DNA of 64,000 bases. It comes from Gossypium raimondii (taxonomy: Eukaryota; Streptophyta; Magnoliopsida; Malvales; Malvaceae). Positions 24,690 to 39,882 of this stretch are shown in pieces. The stretch covers positions 22,513,848 through 22,577,847 of the forward strand of contig NC_068565.1 of NCBI RefSeq assembly GCF_025698545.1, written 5' to 3'. A model generated the notes under the pieces. It had not been told where the DNA came from. It did not search any database and worked only from the letters and a program-made list of their open reading frames with translations. Position numbers and translations under genes: made by a program. Within the stretch, counting starts at the first letter, position 1. Every line of letters starts with the position of its first letter.

Positions 24690-25454
24690 ATTATTCTCTA
24701 TAATAACCAACCGTTTTAATAGCATTTCACTATAATAATCAAATTTTTAGTAAGGTCGGTTTTTTATGTTTTATTTTAACCATTTATAACAACTTTTCAT
24801 CTATAACAATAAGTCCATAACTATACAGTACATTCTTTATTAAATTAGTCCTCTATGACAACATATTATCTAAAATTTTAAGTAAAATTATAGTTATTTC
24901 ATATAAGCTATTAACTATAATTTATTAAATAAAATTATTTCAATAAAATGTTAAATTTCACGTAAAAATATATATTAATCAAATTTTATAAAATGAAAAT
25001 AATATTCTATGATTAGAATTAAAGATATCAATTTAATACACTATTAAGTTCTCTAATTAATATTCTACTATGAATTTGGAATGTCATAAACTTATAAAAT
25101 GATTACTTGAATTTAATAACTCATGATAAATTAATCAAATTAATTTGATAACTCATATTGATTAATTGAACTTGTTAAATTTATGAACTTCATAATTAAT
25201 CATGTGAAAGAATGTAAAATAAAATATACATAAAAATAATGTATGCACATGTTATACGCCTTTTAGTTTTGTTGATTTGATTCCCTCTTTCTTTCTTTTT
25301 CAAATAATTATCACTTTGTTTATTTAATGAAAATTCACAATATGAATTCTATGGTAGGCTTACAATAGTTATCTCTCTATAACATCATGTTGTTATAGGT
25401 GTATAACAGTTGAAATATTGACAGACAAATGTAGTTGTTATAGAGAGAATCGAT
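24690..25454. mobile_element. Candidate MITE with CTCTATAA-type inverted ends
   Basis: The left end ATTCTCTATAATAACCA and the reverse complement of the right end, ATTCTCTCTATAACAACTA, match with one small indel. Internal copies of the motif (CTATAATAATC, TCTATAACAATAAG, CTCTCTATAACATC) occur near both ends. No coding capacity was seen between them. A clean target duplication was not found, so the boundaries are approximate. Confidence 0.4.
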
Positions 25455-26690
25455 TGCGTGTCTTATCGGACTACCCAAGTTGACACAATTATCAATTATT
25501 ATTATACAAAGTCGGACTAATAACGTAAAAAATATATATTATTTGTTCATTTTTATAAGAACAAGCCACGTGATGCCTAAAGTACATGTCCTCAATCAAA
25601 GACAAAGGTAGAAGTATATCTTTAGAGGGTAAAATTAAATTTTAAAATTTTAAAAACGTTAAAAGTACAATTTTTTCTTTATATATGTTTTTTAGTTTAA
25701 AATTTTAAAGGGATTAAATTAAAATTTTTATCTTTGGACGATAAAGTATAATTTTACCATTAAACTAATTTACAATTTTAAAATTTTCAAAAGACTAAAT
25801 TGATAATTTTGTGATTTTTTGAGGGTCAAGGCCCTACTTGCTGCCTCCCTTGGTTAAGTGTATAAAAAGACGTATGGTAAACATGATATGTTTAAGTTTT
25901 CTAGATTTGCATGAAGCCTTCTTGGAAATGGAAAAGTTCAGCCCTATAGCCTATAGGATGTGATTATCTGAAAATTATATCAACAGTTATCACTTTTGAT
26001 ATTGCTTTCTTGTAATTCTTTAATATTTTTACGCAATACTCATTACCGTGATCATGCAACACTAAAATAATATCTAATAATTTTCTTATAATTAATATTA
26101 AACTATAAAAAATCTAGAAAAAGAAGCCCTTTGAAATCCAAGTGAAAAGCAAGCTTGTTTTTTTACATACTTGAATGGCATTATTAATAGTTAAAAATAT
26201 TGATTTTATTCAATAGATTTAATAAAATGATAGGTTGAATTTAACCCAGCTCTATCTCATGAGTTAAATGCTAAAATACAATCAATTATATGAATATGCC
26301 ACATCACTTAAAGAATTCTACTTCATATTTTAAAGTAAATGTACATCATTTTAATTAAGGATAACAAATCTTTTTCAATTATTATAAAATTTATTAACAT
26401 AAATCTGTGTGTTGATTTCAAAAGTATATACATCAAAAAGCACTTATTTTCAGTTAAATTCTAATATAAAAAATAATGATATTTTTACCAAATCCATGAC
26501 TTGGAAGAAGTACGTATTTTTATACCTTAAGTTAAATTATGTATTTTCAGTTTTTCACTATCACAATTACAAGAAATAAAAATCATAAATCTTATTTCTA
26601 CTGTTGCAATATTTGGATTTCTTTTTAATGGTATTCTCCATAAAAAAATGAATTTAAATACATGATTTAAGTACTTTCATAATGATTGCA
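25455..26690. other. AT-rich intergenic DNA
   Basis: No recognisable gene or repeat ends. Confidence 0.35.
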
Positions 26691-26704
26691 CCACCAACAT
26701 GGTA

Positions 26705-27330
26705 GACCCTATAGTATGCTAGTGTCGTCAAGACGACATACGGCATCGAAATTAACACCTTTGATGTCTGGATAGGCTTTGACAATATTTGATATTAAGC
26801 CTCCAGTCCTACCTCCGACGTCAACTAATGATCTAATGGAGTTAAACACTTCCTTGTACCCCCAACAAGATTGCTCTGGTGACAACCTTGGTTGTACACG
26901 CCATGCCATCATTAAAATTTCTATTGAATTCAGGATTCTCTAATGCAAAGTCTAATATCTCAACACATGAGCTTTCTAAAAGGCTAAGCCACCTTTTTTA
27001 ACACATAGTCTGAAGTAGTGCCAAGGAGCTATCGCCCCTAGATGGTTCTCCATCAAGACCATAGGTGCCAAGGTTTGCTCCGAGTCATGTAAAAGCCTTC
27101 TCGATGAGTGAGGCAGGTCGACAAGGGATCTCCACTGTTTGAAGGATGGTGGATGGTGAAAATCTTTCTACAGACGAACAATCTCATTATGCAAGCAAGG
27201 GTGATGGTGTCTGGTGATATAAGTTGCCATTAATACATGAAGATATTTGTGACAGAGTGATGGCGACACTGTGAGAGCGTATTATGTCAACTATGTGAAG
27301 CTTTACGAAAGACTTAAACGTTATAGAATA
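26705..27330 (-). pseudogene. Plant O-methyltransferase pseudogene
   Basis: Minus-strand pieces match the class II (caffeate/flavonoid-type) O-methyltransferase family. An N-terminal dimerisation stretch with IIRSHSVAITLSQISSCI lies near 27290-27235. The middle has LESSCVEILDFALENPEFNR (about 26980-26930) and a frame change into NDGMA. The SAM-binding motif I, SLVDVGGRTGGLISNIVKAY (26835-26770), is followed by PDIKGVNFD. The family consensus in motif I is VDVGGGTG, so the third Gly is Arg here. Frameshifts occur at least near 27200, 27000 and 26925, and the catalytic C-terminal third is absent. It is a 5'-derived, truncated pseudogene; the substrate cannot be inferred. Confidence 0.75.
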
Positions 27331-27339
27331 GGCTCAATT

Positions 27340-28378
27340 TTATGTGCCTTGCCCAAATCGCCACCAATTGTGCCGATTTGGGGCATGGAGAAATGAAAAA
27401 AAAGTTTACTAATTAATCTATATCATTTTGGTAAATAAAATTGAATTTATATTATTTTAGTAAAAAATTATTATTTTAATATTATTTTAGTAAAAACCTC
27501 AAGTTACTTAACTATGTTTAAGTTTTTTTTGTCTATTTCTATTAAATTTTAGTAAGGTTTTCATGGAAGGGCCAAGTGACAGTTCAAAAATTAGTATAAC
27601 AAAAAATTTAACTTTAACATCCCTCATACGTCCTGTTGATTGGTGCCACTGGAGCATGTACGAGTAAGAAACCTTGAAATTATTAAAGAGATTAAGCTTA
27701 AAACATTTCTTTATAAAATCGTAGAAACAAGTTTTAGACTAATTGAAGGCTTTAAAAAAATTTTTATGGCTTGTCATGGCTTATGTCCTACCCACAAAAG
27801 TGGTCATGAACCTTTGGATCAGTTTTGGAGCTTTAAACACACACATTTTTAGGGCAAGGCACTATAGTATAGGTACAAGTGGGGAGAAGTACCTATACTT
27901 CTCCCTGGTATTGTAGATTTTTGTATTTTTTTTACTTATTACGATACCACAAGGTCCGATATCGATACCTCTATGCCTGGAGCCAAAAATTGCCACGAAA
28001 TTCCCCTATTTTGATATCTAAGAGCTCAATATCCAATATTACACCTACAGGACTCAAAAACCAAGTTTTAAACACTAAAAACAACTACCAAAACACCTTT
28101 AGACAAAGTAAACATAAAATATTCTTCAAGTATACTTCAAATTCATTATGAAAATTAGATAATTCTCATTCAAACATGGCTTATTTGGAGAAGTGGTATC
28201 GTGAATGGCCACTTAGCTAATTCTCCAAACATAATAGGCTCAAACTTAGCCACTATGGCCTTCAACATATCAACTAAACATTAGACTATCTTAAATAGCA
28301 AGTTGCAAATGAACTTAACATGATCACACACAATGACATCCTATATACATGCCACAAGTTACAAGTACATTAAGTTTA
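27340..28378. other. Spacer without recognisable gene
   Basis: Open frames at 27640-27852 and 27879-28151 have no recognised domain. No repeat ends were seen. Confidence 0.3.
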
Positions 28379-31300
28379 TGTCACATCTCGAAATTGGGTC
28401 TAGAAGTTTCGAGGGTAATTTTAGAATTTTGGCTTGAGATGAATTCAGAAAGGTGGTAACCCGAAAATGTCTTCATCTATGGCTTGTTGAAAACTAAATC
28501 AATTTGTAAAAATAATGTGGAAAAGACCTCTAATTTTAAAAAGATGGTTGTTTTGTTAAAGGGTTTAATTTAAGAGTAGCTATAAAACAATTACACCAAG
28601 TTTTAAAAACCAACCCATTTCCCCTATTTTCAACCAATTTTTGACGTGAAAGAAAAAAAGAAGAAACCTTCTTTTTTTTTGTCGTCAATTAGAGAGAAAA
28701 CCTCCAAAACTTCATTATAACACCCCTAACCCAAAATCCATCGCCAACACAGGGTTACAGAATATTACCGAAGTTTACAATTTAAACGGACAGAAAAATT
28801 TAAACATTTCATAACATATAACTTTCATGTCAGAAACCAATCATAATTATGCATGTTGTCCCAAATATGAGCCCTTGAGGCCCAAAATACACCTTAGAAA
28901 CAAATCAGAACTAAATTAGAAACTCAAAAAATATTTCAAAAACATTTAAAATTTTCAAAGCTGCAGGGGTCACACAGCCGTGTGACTCACACGGCCAAGA
29001 GACACGCCCATGTCTTAGGCCTTGTGGGTATTCGAAATAGGGACACACGGCCGTGTCCCAGCCAGTGTCCGTGCCCGTGTAACTCACTGACTTGTACCAC
29101 ACGACCAAGCCACACGCTCGTGTGCTAGGCCGTGTAAGCATACTGACTTGCACTCTTTAAAAGATACAGGGGACACACAGTCGTGTATCATACACAGCTG
29201 AGGCACACGCCCGTGTCTCTACCCTTGTGAATAAAAATAAGCTATTTTCTAAGCCATATTTCTCACTCAAATTGGTACCAACCTAAACACAACAATTTGC
29301 ATATAACCAAGTCATAAATAGGCATCCAAAACCAGCCAAAATTAAGTTTATAACATGTAATATCACCACATACAACCAATATGCGCTTAGGCACCTTAAA
29401 TGACAACTTAAAAACATGTCAACTAAGTATCCAAACTTACCTAAATGACCAAATACATATATGCATAATTATACCAAAACCTATCATGTAGGTCACTTAT
29501 CAAACTCACCTATTTGGTACCCAAAATTACCAATTCTCAAGGTAAATCATTTTGCATCATTTCATGTCACTTAACTTATTTACCAAAACATACCAATATT
29601 TCCAAATGGTACTAAATATACTATTCTAACCAATATCAATATACCTATAAGTTTTCCATAACAAAGCACTAAATCACACCAAGGTATATAACATATCTTA
29701 TATGCATAGTGAAACAATATTTTACTTTCCATCATTCTACCATATCAAACACACATCAAATATGATAAGGCCACATATATATACACATCAAAATATACCA
29801 AATATAAGTGGTTAATCTCAACAAAACACTTATATGCCAACATTGGTCAAATTAACCTAAACATGCCATTATAACCAAAATGAAATAACCGAAAGTACCA
29901 AAAGAGTCGATGGATAGTGTGATATAGCTCCGACAAGCTTCCAACCTGAACAAGTTTCTGAATCACTATAAAACACAAAAAATAACACAGAGTAAGCATT
30001 TAAGCTTAATAAGTTCATATAACATAGAATTTAACTTACCATTTAGTCACATTTAATGTAAGCATACAAAGCATATCTAAACTCAATTTGGCCAAAAGCC
30101 TAAACACATATCTTCATCAACCATGTTAGTCATGTAATTCATATAAATATCAAGAAACATGTATGAGCTCAACAATAATCAAACTTCCATGTACATATAA
30201 TTTCCACATCATGTATCTATATATCATGCACAAATCATTTTCATATATCTCATATAAATACCTATAGTAGTTCGTATTAAACTCATGTAATCTCGTAACA
30301 AAACAGTGCCCGTTGTATCATTTAAAATATCATTGGATACGCGGGTAGGACACACGAGGTGTACTAAACTGTAATCTATCAATTCATGTACATGTATGTT
30401 CATACGAGCGGTAAACAATAAGTTCTTCCGAGCTGAATAACGGTAAGCTCTTTCAAGCTGCATAACGGTAAGCTCATACAAGCTGAGTATCGATAATCTC
30501 ATAAGAGTTGAAATCAGTAACCCTAATGACATGTCATTTGTATCCTACGAATTTCTAAGGTTCAAATGGGGCTCCATAGTCGTCTTATGTCGTCGAATAT
30601 GCGATCAGTATTCATATATGATTATAATGCAAATAACATACATCCAATTCAATCAAAGTATATAATTACACAATTTAATTACACGAACTTGCGTCAACAA
30701 GTGTTCGTAGATATAGAGGCGACTAATCCGAGATTTTCTCTTTGCCTTAATCTAACTCCGTACAAGGTCTAACGGGATCCATATGAATGAATTTAACTCA
30801 ATTCAATATAATTCATTTTCAATTTAGTCCAACACACATTCTTGAAAAAATTACCATTTTGCCCTTATACTTATAATTCTTTGCAATTTAGTCCCTAGGC
30901 TCGAAAAATTAGATTCATTCAATTTTATCCTTACCCAAGCCTAGACGAATTATAAAAATATTTATAGTATCCCATATATTCCACAAATTCACAAATTTAC
31001 CACACAATTTATCACAATTTTCAATTTAACCCTTAATTGATAATTTCATCAAAAAATTTTACAAAAGTTATTATCTAACAACAACTATTCATTTTCTACC
31101 ATTAAACTTCAAAACCCTAACATGTTCATCAATGTTAAAACTCAAACACTTTAATAGTTTTACAAATTAGTCCTCGGACTAGCTAGATTAAACTACAATG
31201 ATCCTGAAAATATAGAAATCACTAAAAAGGGGACAAAAATCACTTACCAATTGGATTTTCAAGCTTGGCCAAACCCTAGATCTATTTTATTCAAGTTAGA

Positions 31301-34178
31301 ATCAGTTATGGTGTTTTGGAGAAGATGAACATTACAAAAATTTGTTTTGTTTTATTAATATATCATTTAATTATCTAATTTACTTAATTAACCTTTATAA
31401 TCTTTAAAAATTATAAAATTGCCAAGCCACTATCATACACTAACACATTAGTGGTCTAATTACCATATAAGAACCTCCACTTTAAAGTTCTATAGCTATT
31501 TAATGGCTTTAGCTATTAGAACCTAACTTTTGTACTTTACGCGATTTAGTTCTTTTTATCAAATTAAGCATGTAAATAGTAAAAATTCTTAACAAAATTT
31601 TTATACGGTATTCCAATCATATTATAAACCATAAAATAATAAAATAATTTTTTTTACTTTGGATTTGCGGTCCCAAAACCACTGTTTCGATTTCACTGAA
31701 AACGGACTGTTACATTTATCTTTCAATTTTTGGTCTTCATTACTCAAATCTCTTGTTTTCAATTAGCCTTTAAACATTAAAACCCCTTTGAATTCAAAGA
31801 AAGTCACCAAGAACACCATTACATTCATTGATTTTTCTTCAAGTGAGTTTTTCTGGATTTTTAATCAATCGTTCATTTTCCCTCAATCAAGGTAATGTTT
31901 TGTTTTCCTAATAGTTTTGAGGTAACCTAGCCATTTAAATTGATTTTTAAAATATTGAATCAAATGTTTTGGGTAGAAGTCAAAATTTGGGTCGTTAATA
32001 GTGAAATACAGGATTTTGAATGAAATTATTATTTTAAAGTGTTTTTCAACTCTTTTTTTTTGTGATTAGAAGGTTTTTAAACTCTCCTTAAAGTTTCGTT
32101 AAAGAATTCGAAGGTTTTGTTGAGTTTTCGTTAAAAGAGGCCATGTATGTCGAAATTTTTGAAACCGTGAATCTGAGCCGTTTAGGGTGGTTTGAAGGTT
32201 GAAAAATATTCTTAGATAAGTAATTAGATGTTTAGAATCAATTTTAGGAAAATGGAATGAGTAAAGATTATGATATTTGAGTTTCGACTATGCTAGTTGA
32301 AAATTTCAGTTCCAAGAGGAACCAACCTTATACATGTGTTTTTGCTTGTTGAGATATGGTTATAGTTGTTAATTAATTGTGTTTCTTGTGTGATTAAATT
32401 TGGTAAAGATCCGAAATCGTTGGAGCCTTCTTCGAGCAATGAGAAAGGCAAGGAAAAGCTAGTTAAAGCTTTCGACAAATAGGCAAAAGCGTGAACAGTG
32501 AGTGTTTAGAATCGCTACATATAGAAACAATTCATAGTGTTAAATAGAAGCTTAGGAGTAGCCTAACTCCTATCCTAAGTTCTGAGTGTAAGCTTTCTTA
32601 TTCTTTTCATTTATTTTGCAGAAATTGTGAATGTGTGATGTGGATTGAGTAATATAATGTGTTAATGTGATATGTGATATGTGATATATGTTGTGTTAGC
32701 TCTTGTGAAATACTTCAGTTATGAGCATGCTAAACATGCCAAGTGATAGTGATGATGATGTGTTAATAATGTAAAAGAGTAGTGAAAATGTGCAGAAAAT
32801 GGTAAGTAAATATGTGTATAATTGTGGATACTTTAGCCTTACGATCTTTTAAGACCGTTGGATATAGTTGGCATGACATAAGATTTTGTGAGTACTCATC
32901 ATTATGTTGTGATTTTGGGGCATTGAGATCCGGGACACTTTGGAAAGATGAGAGAATATGAGCTAAGCTTCATTCATCAAGATATGTTGGTGTGTTGGAG
33001 AGTGTTAACTTGATGCTACACCTTTGGGATAAGTTCAACTCTACAAGTCATTGGTGTGTTAGAGATCCGTGTATCCAATGTGTGGTGATAGAGCCCACTT
33101 TTATGTTTCATAGCCTCAAGTTGCCAATTTATCGATTAATGAATTATGCGTGAAATGTGATACATGTGTAACTATGTGAATACAAAGTTAGATGTGATAG
33201 TAACTGTTGCATAAAATTGTTAGTTTGACACTATAGATAAATGCAGATGTAGTTGTGCTATGATTGCTTTTGTTTAACACACGATATTATGTTTATTGGT
33301 GGTTTTTTTATCATTCACAGAGCTTGTTTAAGCTCACACACTCCATTCTAAACCATTGCAGATAATTAGCATTGCAGTGTGAGCGTTGCGGTTCCAAGGA
33401 AGTGATCCAAGTTTAGGCTTTAGTATTTAAGTAGGTGATATTATTATGTTCTTGTTGGTTTAGTATGATTGTGAACTTCTAGAATTTTTTCTTAGATATT
33501 ATTATTTTAATTTTTATTATCATGATTTGGAATGATAAGGTAAATATATTGCATTGGATTGTGTATTGGGTAAATTTGATGCTTAAAGCTGTGATGATTA
33601 ATGCATGTTAGTATAGAAATATGTTGAGCATGTTTTATACTTTGTTTTGTTGTGTTTTTGCAAATCTGAGCAAGTGTATTGATACTTGGGACATAAATAT
33701 TGATACCTCAGAGTTGAATTGTATTTTTGTGAAGTTAGTAGCTTAATTTGGTATCTATACACAAACACGAGTATCGATACTCGAGGTAAAAAAATTGATA
33801 CCTTTGCCCATGTATCGATAAAATGCTTTTGTTTAAAATTTGACAGAATGCTAGTTTGGTATCAATTTTCTTGCTAATATCGATACTTATCTCCAAAATA
33901 TCAATACCTGCGATTGATATCAATACCTACGTGACCTCTTTGGAAATTTTACCAAATGGTTCCGAAGCATACTTTAAATTGTTTCTAGGGTTAATTAAGG
34001 TATGTTAAGTCATTTTTAATGTTGCCTAGTGTATTTTAGACTAAAAAACATTTGTTAATGTTTGGATGTGGTGATTGTTGTACGTAATTGAGACTGTGTG
34101 AATATGTATGAGTTACGATGTTTGATGTAACGTCCTGTTACTCCAGTTTGACGATCAAGTCGGGTATAGGGTGTTATA
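28379..34178. mobile_element. Outer LTR split by a nested inverted solo LTR
   Basis: The left end TGTCACATCTCGAAATTGGG and the right end GGGTATAGGGTGTTATA resemble the termini of the LTR at 5643-11251. The flanks GTTTA/GTCCA are a poor target duplication (two mismatches), so the element is old. A 3.0-kb LTR (28716-31714) splits it; without that insert it is about 2.8 kb with no coding domain. Near its right side (33660-33960) it has an array of TATCGATAC/GTATCGATAC half-palindromes. It is probably a solo LTR. Confidence 0.55.
28716..31714 (-). mobile_element. Nested solo LTR (3.0 kb), inverted
   Basis: On the minus strand it reads TGTAACAGTCCGTTTTCAG ... GGGTTAGGGGTGTTATA, the same terminal pattern as the solo LTR 5777-8606 but in opposite orientation. 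The flanking pentamers TTCAT (28711-28715) and TTTAT (31715-31719) are a duplication with one mismatch. A cluster of ACACGGCCGTGT-like motifs lies at 28975-29215. No internal coding region is present. Open frames such as 30224-30532 fall in LTR sequence and have no family features. Confidence 0.7.
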
Positions 34179-35289
34179 GTCCATACTTTTGATAGTTCTT
34201 TGATAGTATGATGCTTCTAAATCAAGATGGCTTCAAGGGTCCAAGAGAAAAGATCTACGTGCATGAACAATGGCACATAAGCATATAATGCTTTGTAAGT
34301 TCAATTGGTAAGTATTATACTTGCCTTGCTAGGAAGGACCTACAAATACATAGCTCAATGATTGCCTCATTTGTCGGGGCTGAGAATCAACACTAAACAA
34401 TCAATTATACGTACAGTGTATACAAGTGTGATAAGTCAATTGTAATATTTCTAAGTGTACAATGGAACACTTCTAGTATTCCAAGGATTGAACCCAAGAG
34501 AGTTTCGTGCTCAAGTAATTCTAAACTATAGCATGCAATTTGGGAGTCTAACTAAATATTTAGTAAGTGTCATATTACGACTAATCATAATTGAGGGCGA
34601 ATTAAACTAATTAATTAACTAAAACAAAAAATGACCAAATTGTAAATCACAGAAACTATGAAATTAGCAAATTAGATAACAAACAGTGGTTGGTTGATTT
34701 CCACGTTATTAGTTAACCTTTGAATTAGGGATCTAAATTGCTAATACTCCTAAATTGGTTCAATTTTACCTCTCAGTATCAATTTTACCAATTAGACAAA
34801 TTAGTCCAGTTTATCTCTCGACCTCACCAGACTAACCCGGGATAATCTAATTGGTGCTCGATAAGATCTCCTATAGAGTTGAAATGGATGACCAAATTGT
34901 TAATGAGGATAATGACACTGAAGGGTGGTGTTGAGATATTACTGAGGTTTAATACTGACAATGTTGTTGTAATATTGTGTTTTTGTGTGTGTTTTTGTTT
35001 TTCTATATAGGTCAACCACTCAAAGATTACACAGCATTTATAAACTTCAACAAGGAAGTGGATTACCCTGACTTGCCCTCACAAGCCTTCATGATAGCTA
35101 GGGAAGCCCTTAACCCTCATATTTTTATTTGGGCAACACATTGGGGAAAATGTGTAATTCAAGTGTAGGGGTGTACACTGAAAAATGTTGTATTTTTTTT
35201 ATTTTTCATTATTAAATTGCATGTTTCTTTCTTTTCAGTTTTATGCATGGTGCTTGAGCATGGTGTAAATGATAGTTGGTTGACATGAC
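34179..35289. other. Unassigned stretch with a 64-codon open frame
   Basis: The plus-strand frame 34977-35168 includes DYTAFINFNKEVDYPDLPSQ and ALNPHIFIWATHWGKCVIQV. Its composition is more protein-like than its surroundings, but I do not recognise it. The sequence around 34480-34870 has the look of a dispersed repeat, but no ends were found. Confidence 0.25.
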
Positions 35290-35294
35290 ATGAT

Positions 35295-36908
35295 TGTTGT
35301 ATCACCGATACACCCCATGGCGCAACGAAAAATATAAATTTGGTGATCACATCCAGGGATCCATGTACGAGGAACGAATCGGAGTGAGAAGGGTATGAAT
35401 GATTACCTTTAATCGTATGGAAAACCAAAGATAACCGTTGTGAAACTGATTACGCAATTGTATGTCGATTCCAAGCTGCTACGAAAAGTTTCGGCCTCTA
35501 TCCACCCGGTGTGACAACGAACAGCAAGAACTCTCTCAAACTTTTTCAGAAAGAAAAACCATTGACGGCTGCTAGACCTCATACACTATATTTCGGGTAT
35601 ATAAGGTTTTTATTAAAAACCCTATATTTCCTAATTCAGGAATAGTTGATTTCTTAAAATGAATCAAAATTCATTATAATAATTAACCGAATATAATAAT
35701 TATAATTTACCATAATTATAATAATGTTTGACCGAAAAATTATAATTACAATAATTATAATAATATCCATTATAAATTATAATTACAATAATTATAGCAA
35801 GGATTTCAAGAAATTATGTTTAGTTAAATTTTATACGAATCAAATTCATATATATTAATTTAACCATGTTCTCATTATGTGTACAACATACTTGTACATA
35901 TAATTCGTTCGATATTTAACTATCCAATTAAATTAATTCTATAATCAATTTAGTTCATGTGGCAACCAAAAAACAATATCAACTATGTTTGGATTCTGTT
36001 CGTTTCAACCATAAGGTGTAACCTTGTAGGTTCTTGTAATGTTAGCACTAATACTAGAACGATTCTAATATTACAAACAATGAGTGGCATCTAGTAATGC
36101 ATTATTGCTACCTAAGCTACAAGAAGTCATGATTCGACATAACTTCTCTGTGATTAACCCTTCATATATTAAATCCTTTTGTCATTTATATCTAGAATAG
36201 ATACAAGTCATGGAATAGTCATACTTGCATAGTCTATCTAATGTTTATTGATATCCTCAGTAGACTATAATAAACAAATAAGTATGTTATCTTATATCAA
36301 CTTATTCAAGCATGGCTATGCATTTTTAGTCTCACTCAATCAAGTGGACTTATTTATTGCTTCCATCATGGAGGAGGGACAAATCCTATATTGATCAATC
36401 ATATCTCACTACATGGATTGTGGTATATCCAACATCAGCTTTTATAAAACAACCAGTTGCAGTGGACATTTGACTGTATCAAAATATACAACTCACAATG
36501 TTGGGATAATGATGATCTCAATCTGAGGATCGTATACATAGTAATCACTATGAGTAATGTTGTGATTATTACATAATAATCCAAGGAACATACTCATAGC
36601 GGGTCAGTCCAATATGTTGTTCTCTAACACACATACTCATGTATTGATTTTGACATTCCATGTTAATGACAACACTTTGTCATCAATAAATTACACGTTA
36701 GTCTTAATGCATTATTGTTGTCCAAACCCACAATAATACTCGACTAAGGACCTTTTAAGAATAATCATATTATTCTCAAGACATTTTTATAAAACATTTT
36801 ATTTATATACCAAAAAAAAACTAAAATAATAATGGCAATGCCTTATATTAATAAACAAGGTAAAACAAGTATGTTATTATATGATTGTTCTTTGGGCATA
36901 CTCTAACA
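35295..36908 (-). mobile_element. Copia-type solo LTR (1.6 kb) with perfect TSD
   Basis: On the minus strand it starts TGTTAGAGTATGCCCAAAGA, a start I associate with plant Ty1/copia LTRs, and ends CGGTGATACAACA. Perfect 5-bp duplications ATGAT flank it (35290-35294 and 36909-36913). No internal coding region is present. A 67-bp internal segment (36616-36682) reappears exactly as filler DNA at 52521-52587. Confidence 0.8.
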
Positions 36909-37014
36909 ATGATATTATGTGATTAATTCTTTTATTTATGCAAATTTTGAATGATGTTGATAATTTCTATTCTTTGTAAGTTTAGATCACTTAGCTCAAT
37001 TAGTTACATTGTGT

Positions 37015-37132
37015 AATAAAGTAGAGATAATCACTTAGTTCAACTAGTAAGAACATGGATTTTCATCTAATTAATAAAGTAGAGATAATCACTTAGTTCA
37101 ACTAGTAAGAACATGAATTTTCATCTAATTAA
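37015..37132. repeat. 58-bp tandem duplication, two copies
   Basis: A unit containing GTAGAGATAATCACTTAGTT and ending TTTCATCTAATTAAT is present twice head to tail with one clear substitution (ATGGATT/ATGAATT). It lies just left of the segmental array. Confidence 0.8.
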
Positions 37133-38384
37133 TACATGAACCTAATTCCTTAGACATTCACATTTACTAATAATCACATCACGTTTGATTATCCTTTTAA
37201 CTTAAGCATAACTTTTTGGGAAGTTACTTAACTAGAATGATTTTTAGGTTTATAATCATCAACTTTGCATCTATCATTCCATGCACCGCGATTGAGTCAT
37301 CTTGAGACTATCTCAACAAGTAACATGTATGATTCGCTGTCCTTTATAAAAAAAATTCTTATTATATCAAATGATAATACCTACAATGTGATCGACCAAC
37401 TATCATGTGCCATTGTTTGATGTTGTCACTTGTTTCAAACTTAAATGCATTAAAAAAGTACTAAACTAATCGAAAGGCAAAAAAGCTTGGTAAAAAACAT
37501 TGGACAGATTTAGACACTAAATTTATATTTAAGCCAAAAAAAAATAGATAATATATAAACAATAAGGGTCAAATTTATTATTCTGCAAATCTATAAATAA
37601 CCGCATATTAAATAAAAATTTCAAAAATTAAATGATCATTTTATAATTTTATATAATTATATGATAAAATTGATAGCTGAATAATTATCAATATAATTTA
37701 CCCTATAAAAATAATAAATTTAGTATATAAAAATTTAAAATAATAAATTAAAATAACCAAATTAAAATAGTCAACTTATTCATAATAGAAAAGCTAATAT
37801 CAAAACTTCAATCTATTCCATTGAGTTCCACAGCAAGTCATATAACGTTGAATCTTTTCTATTCCTAATTTATAAATAATTCATGCGTGTGATATTTTAT
37901 ATCAAAGTAAAAAAATCATTTGATAGGCATCAGCAAAAATATTAGAGACCAATAAAGGCATCTGTAATAAAATTGACACTTTCAAAAATAAAAAACCTGG
38001 ACAGAAATTAAGAAAACAACAAAACGTCAATAAAGAGAAACTTCAATTTATTTAAATAACTAAAATTTAAATAAAAAAAAAAGGTTCAGTGAAGGAAACA
38101 TGAATTGTTACTGCATTATAAATCACAAGCAAGTCAAAAGTGAATGTTTTAATTCAATGAAACATGCATTTCATCCAATCAATCAGCAAAAATTCTATCA
38201 TTTTAATAATATCTACTGAAACACTCCAATTTAAACATAAGCTAACTTGTCAACTTAGGTAGCAAACACAACACTCATTGCATGTCCAGGACACCAAAAA
38301 AAAAAAAAAAAGATAGCCCATAAAGTACTGAATAAAACAATTGAAATTCTCCCCGCCCAAGGTGTAATAATCTCGTCTAATGCC

Positions 38385-39880
<1,496 letters not shown>

Positions 39881-39882
39881 AC

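Noticed and set aside
30224-30532. 102-codon minus-strand frame
   Set aside because: It lies wholly inside the 28716-31714 solo LTR and has no similarity to gag or pol.
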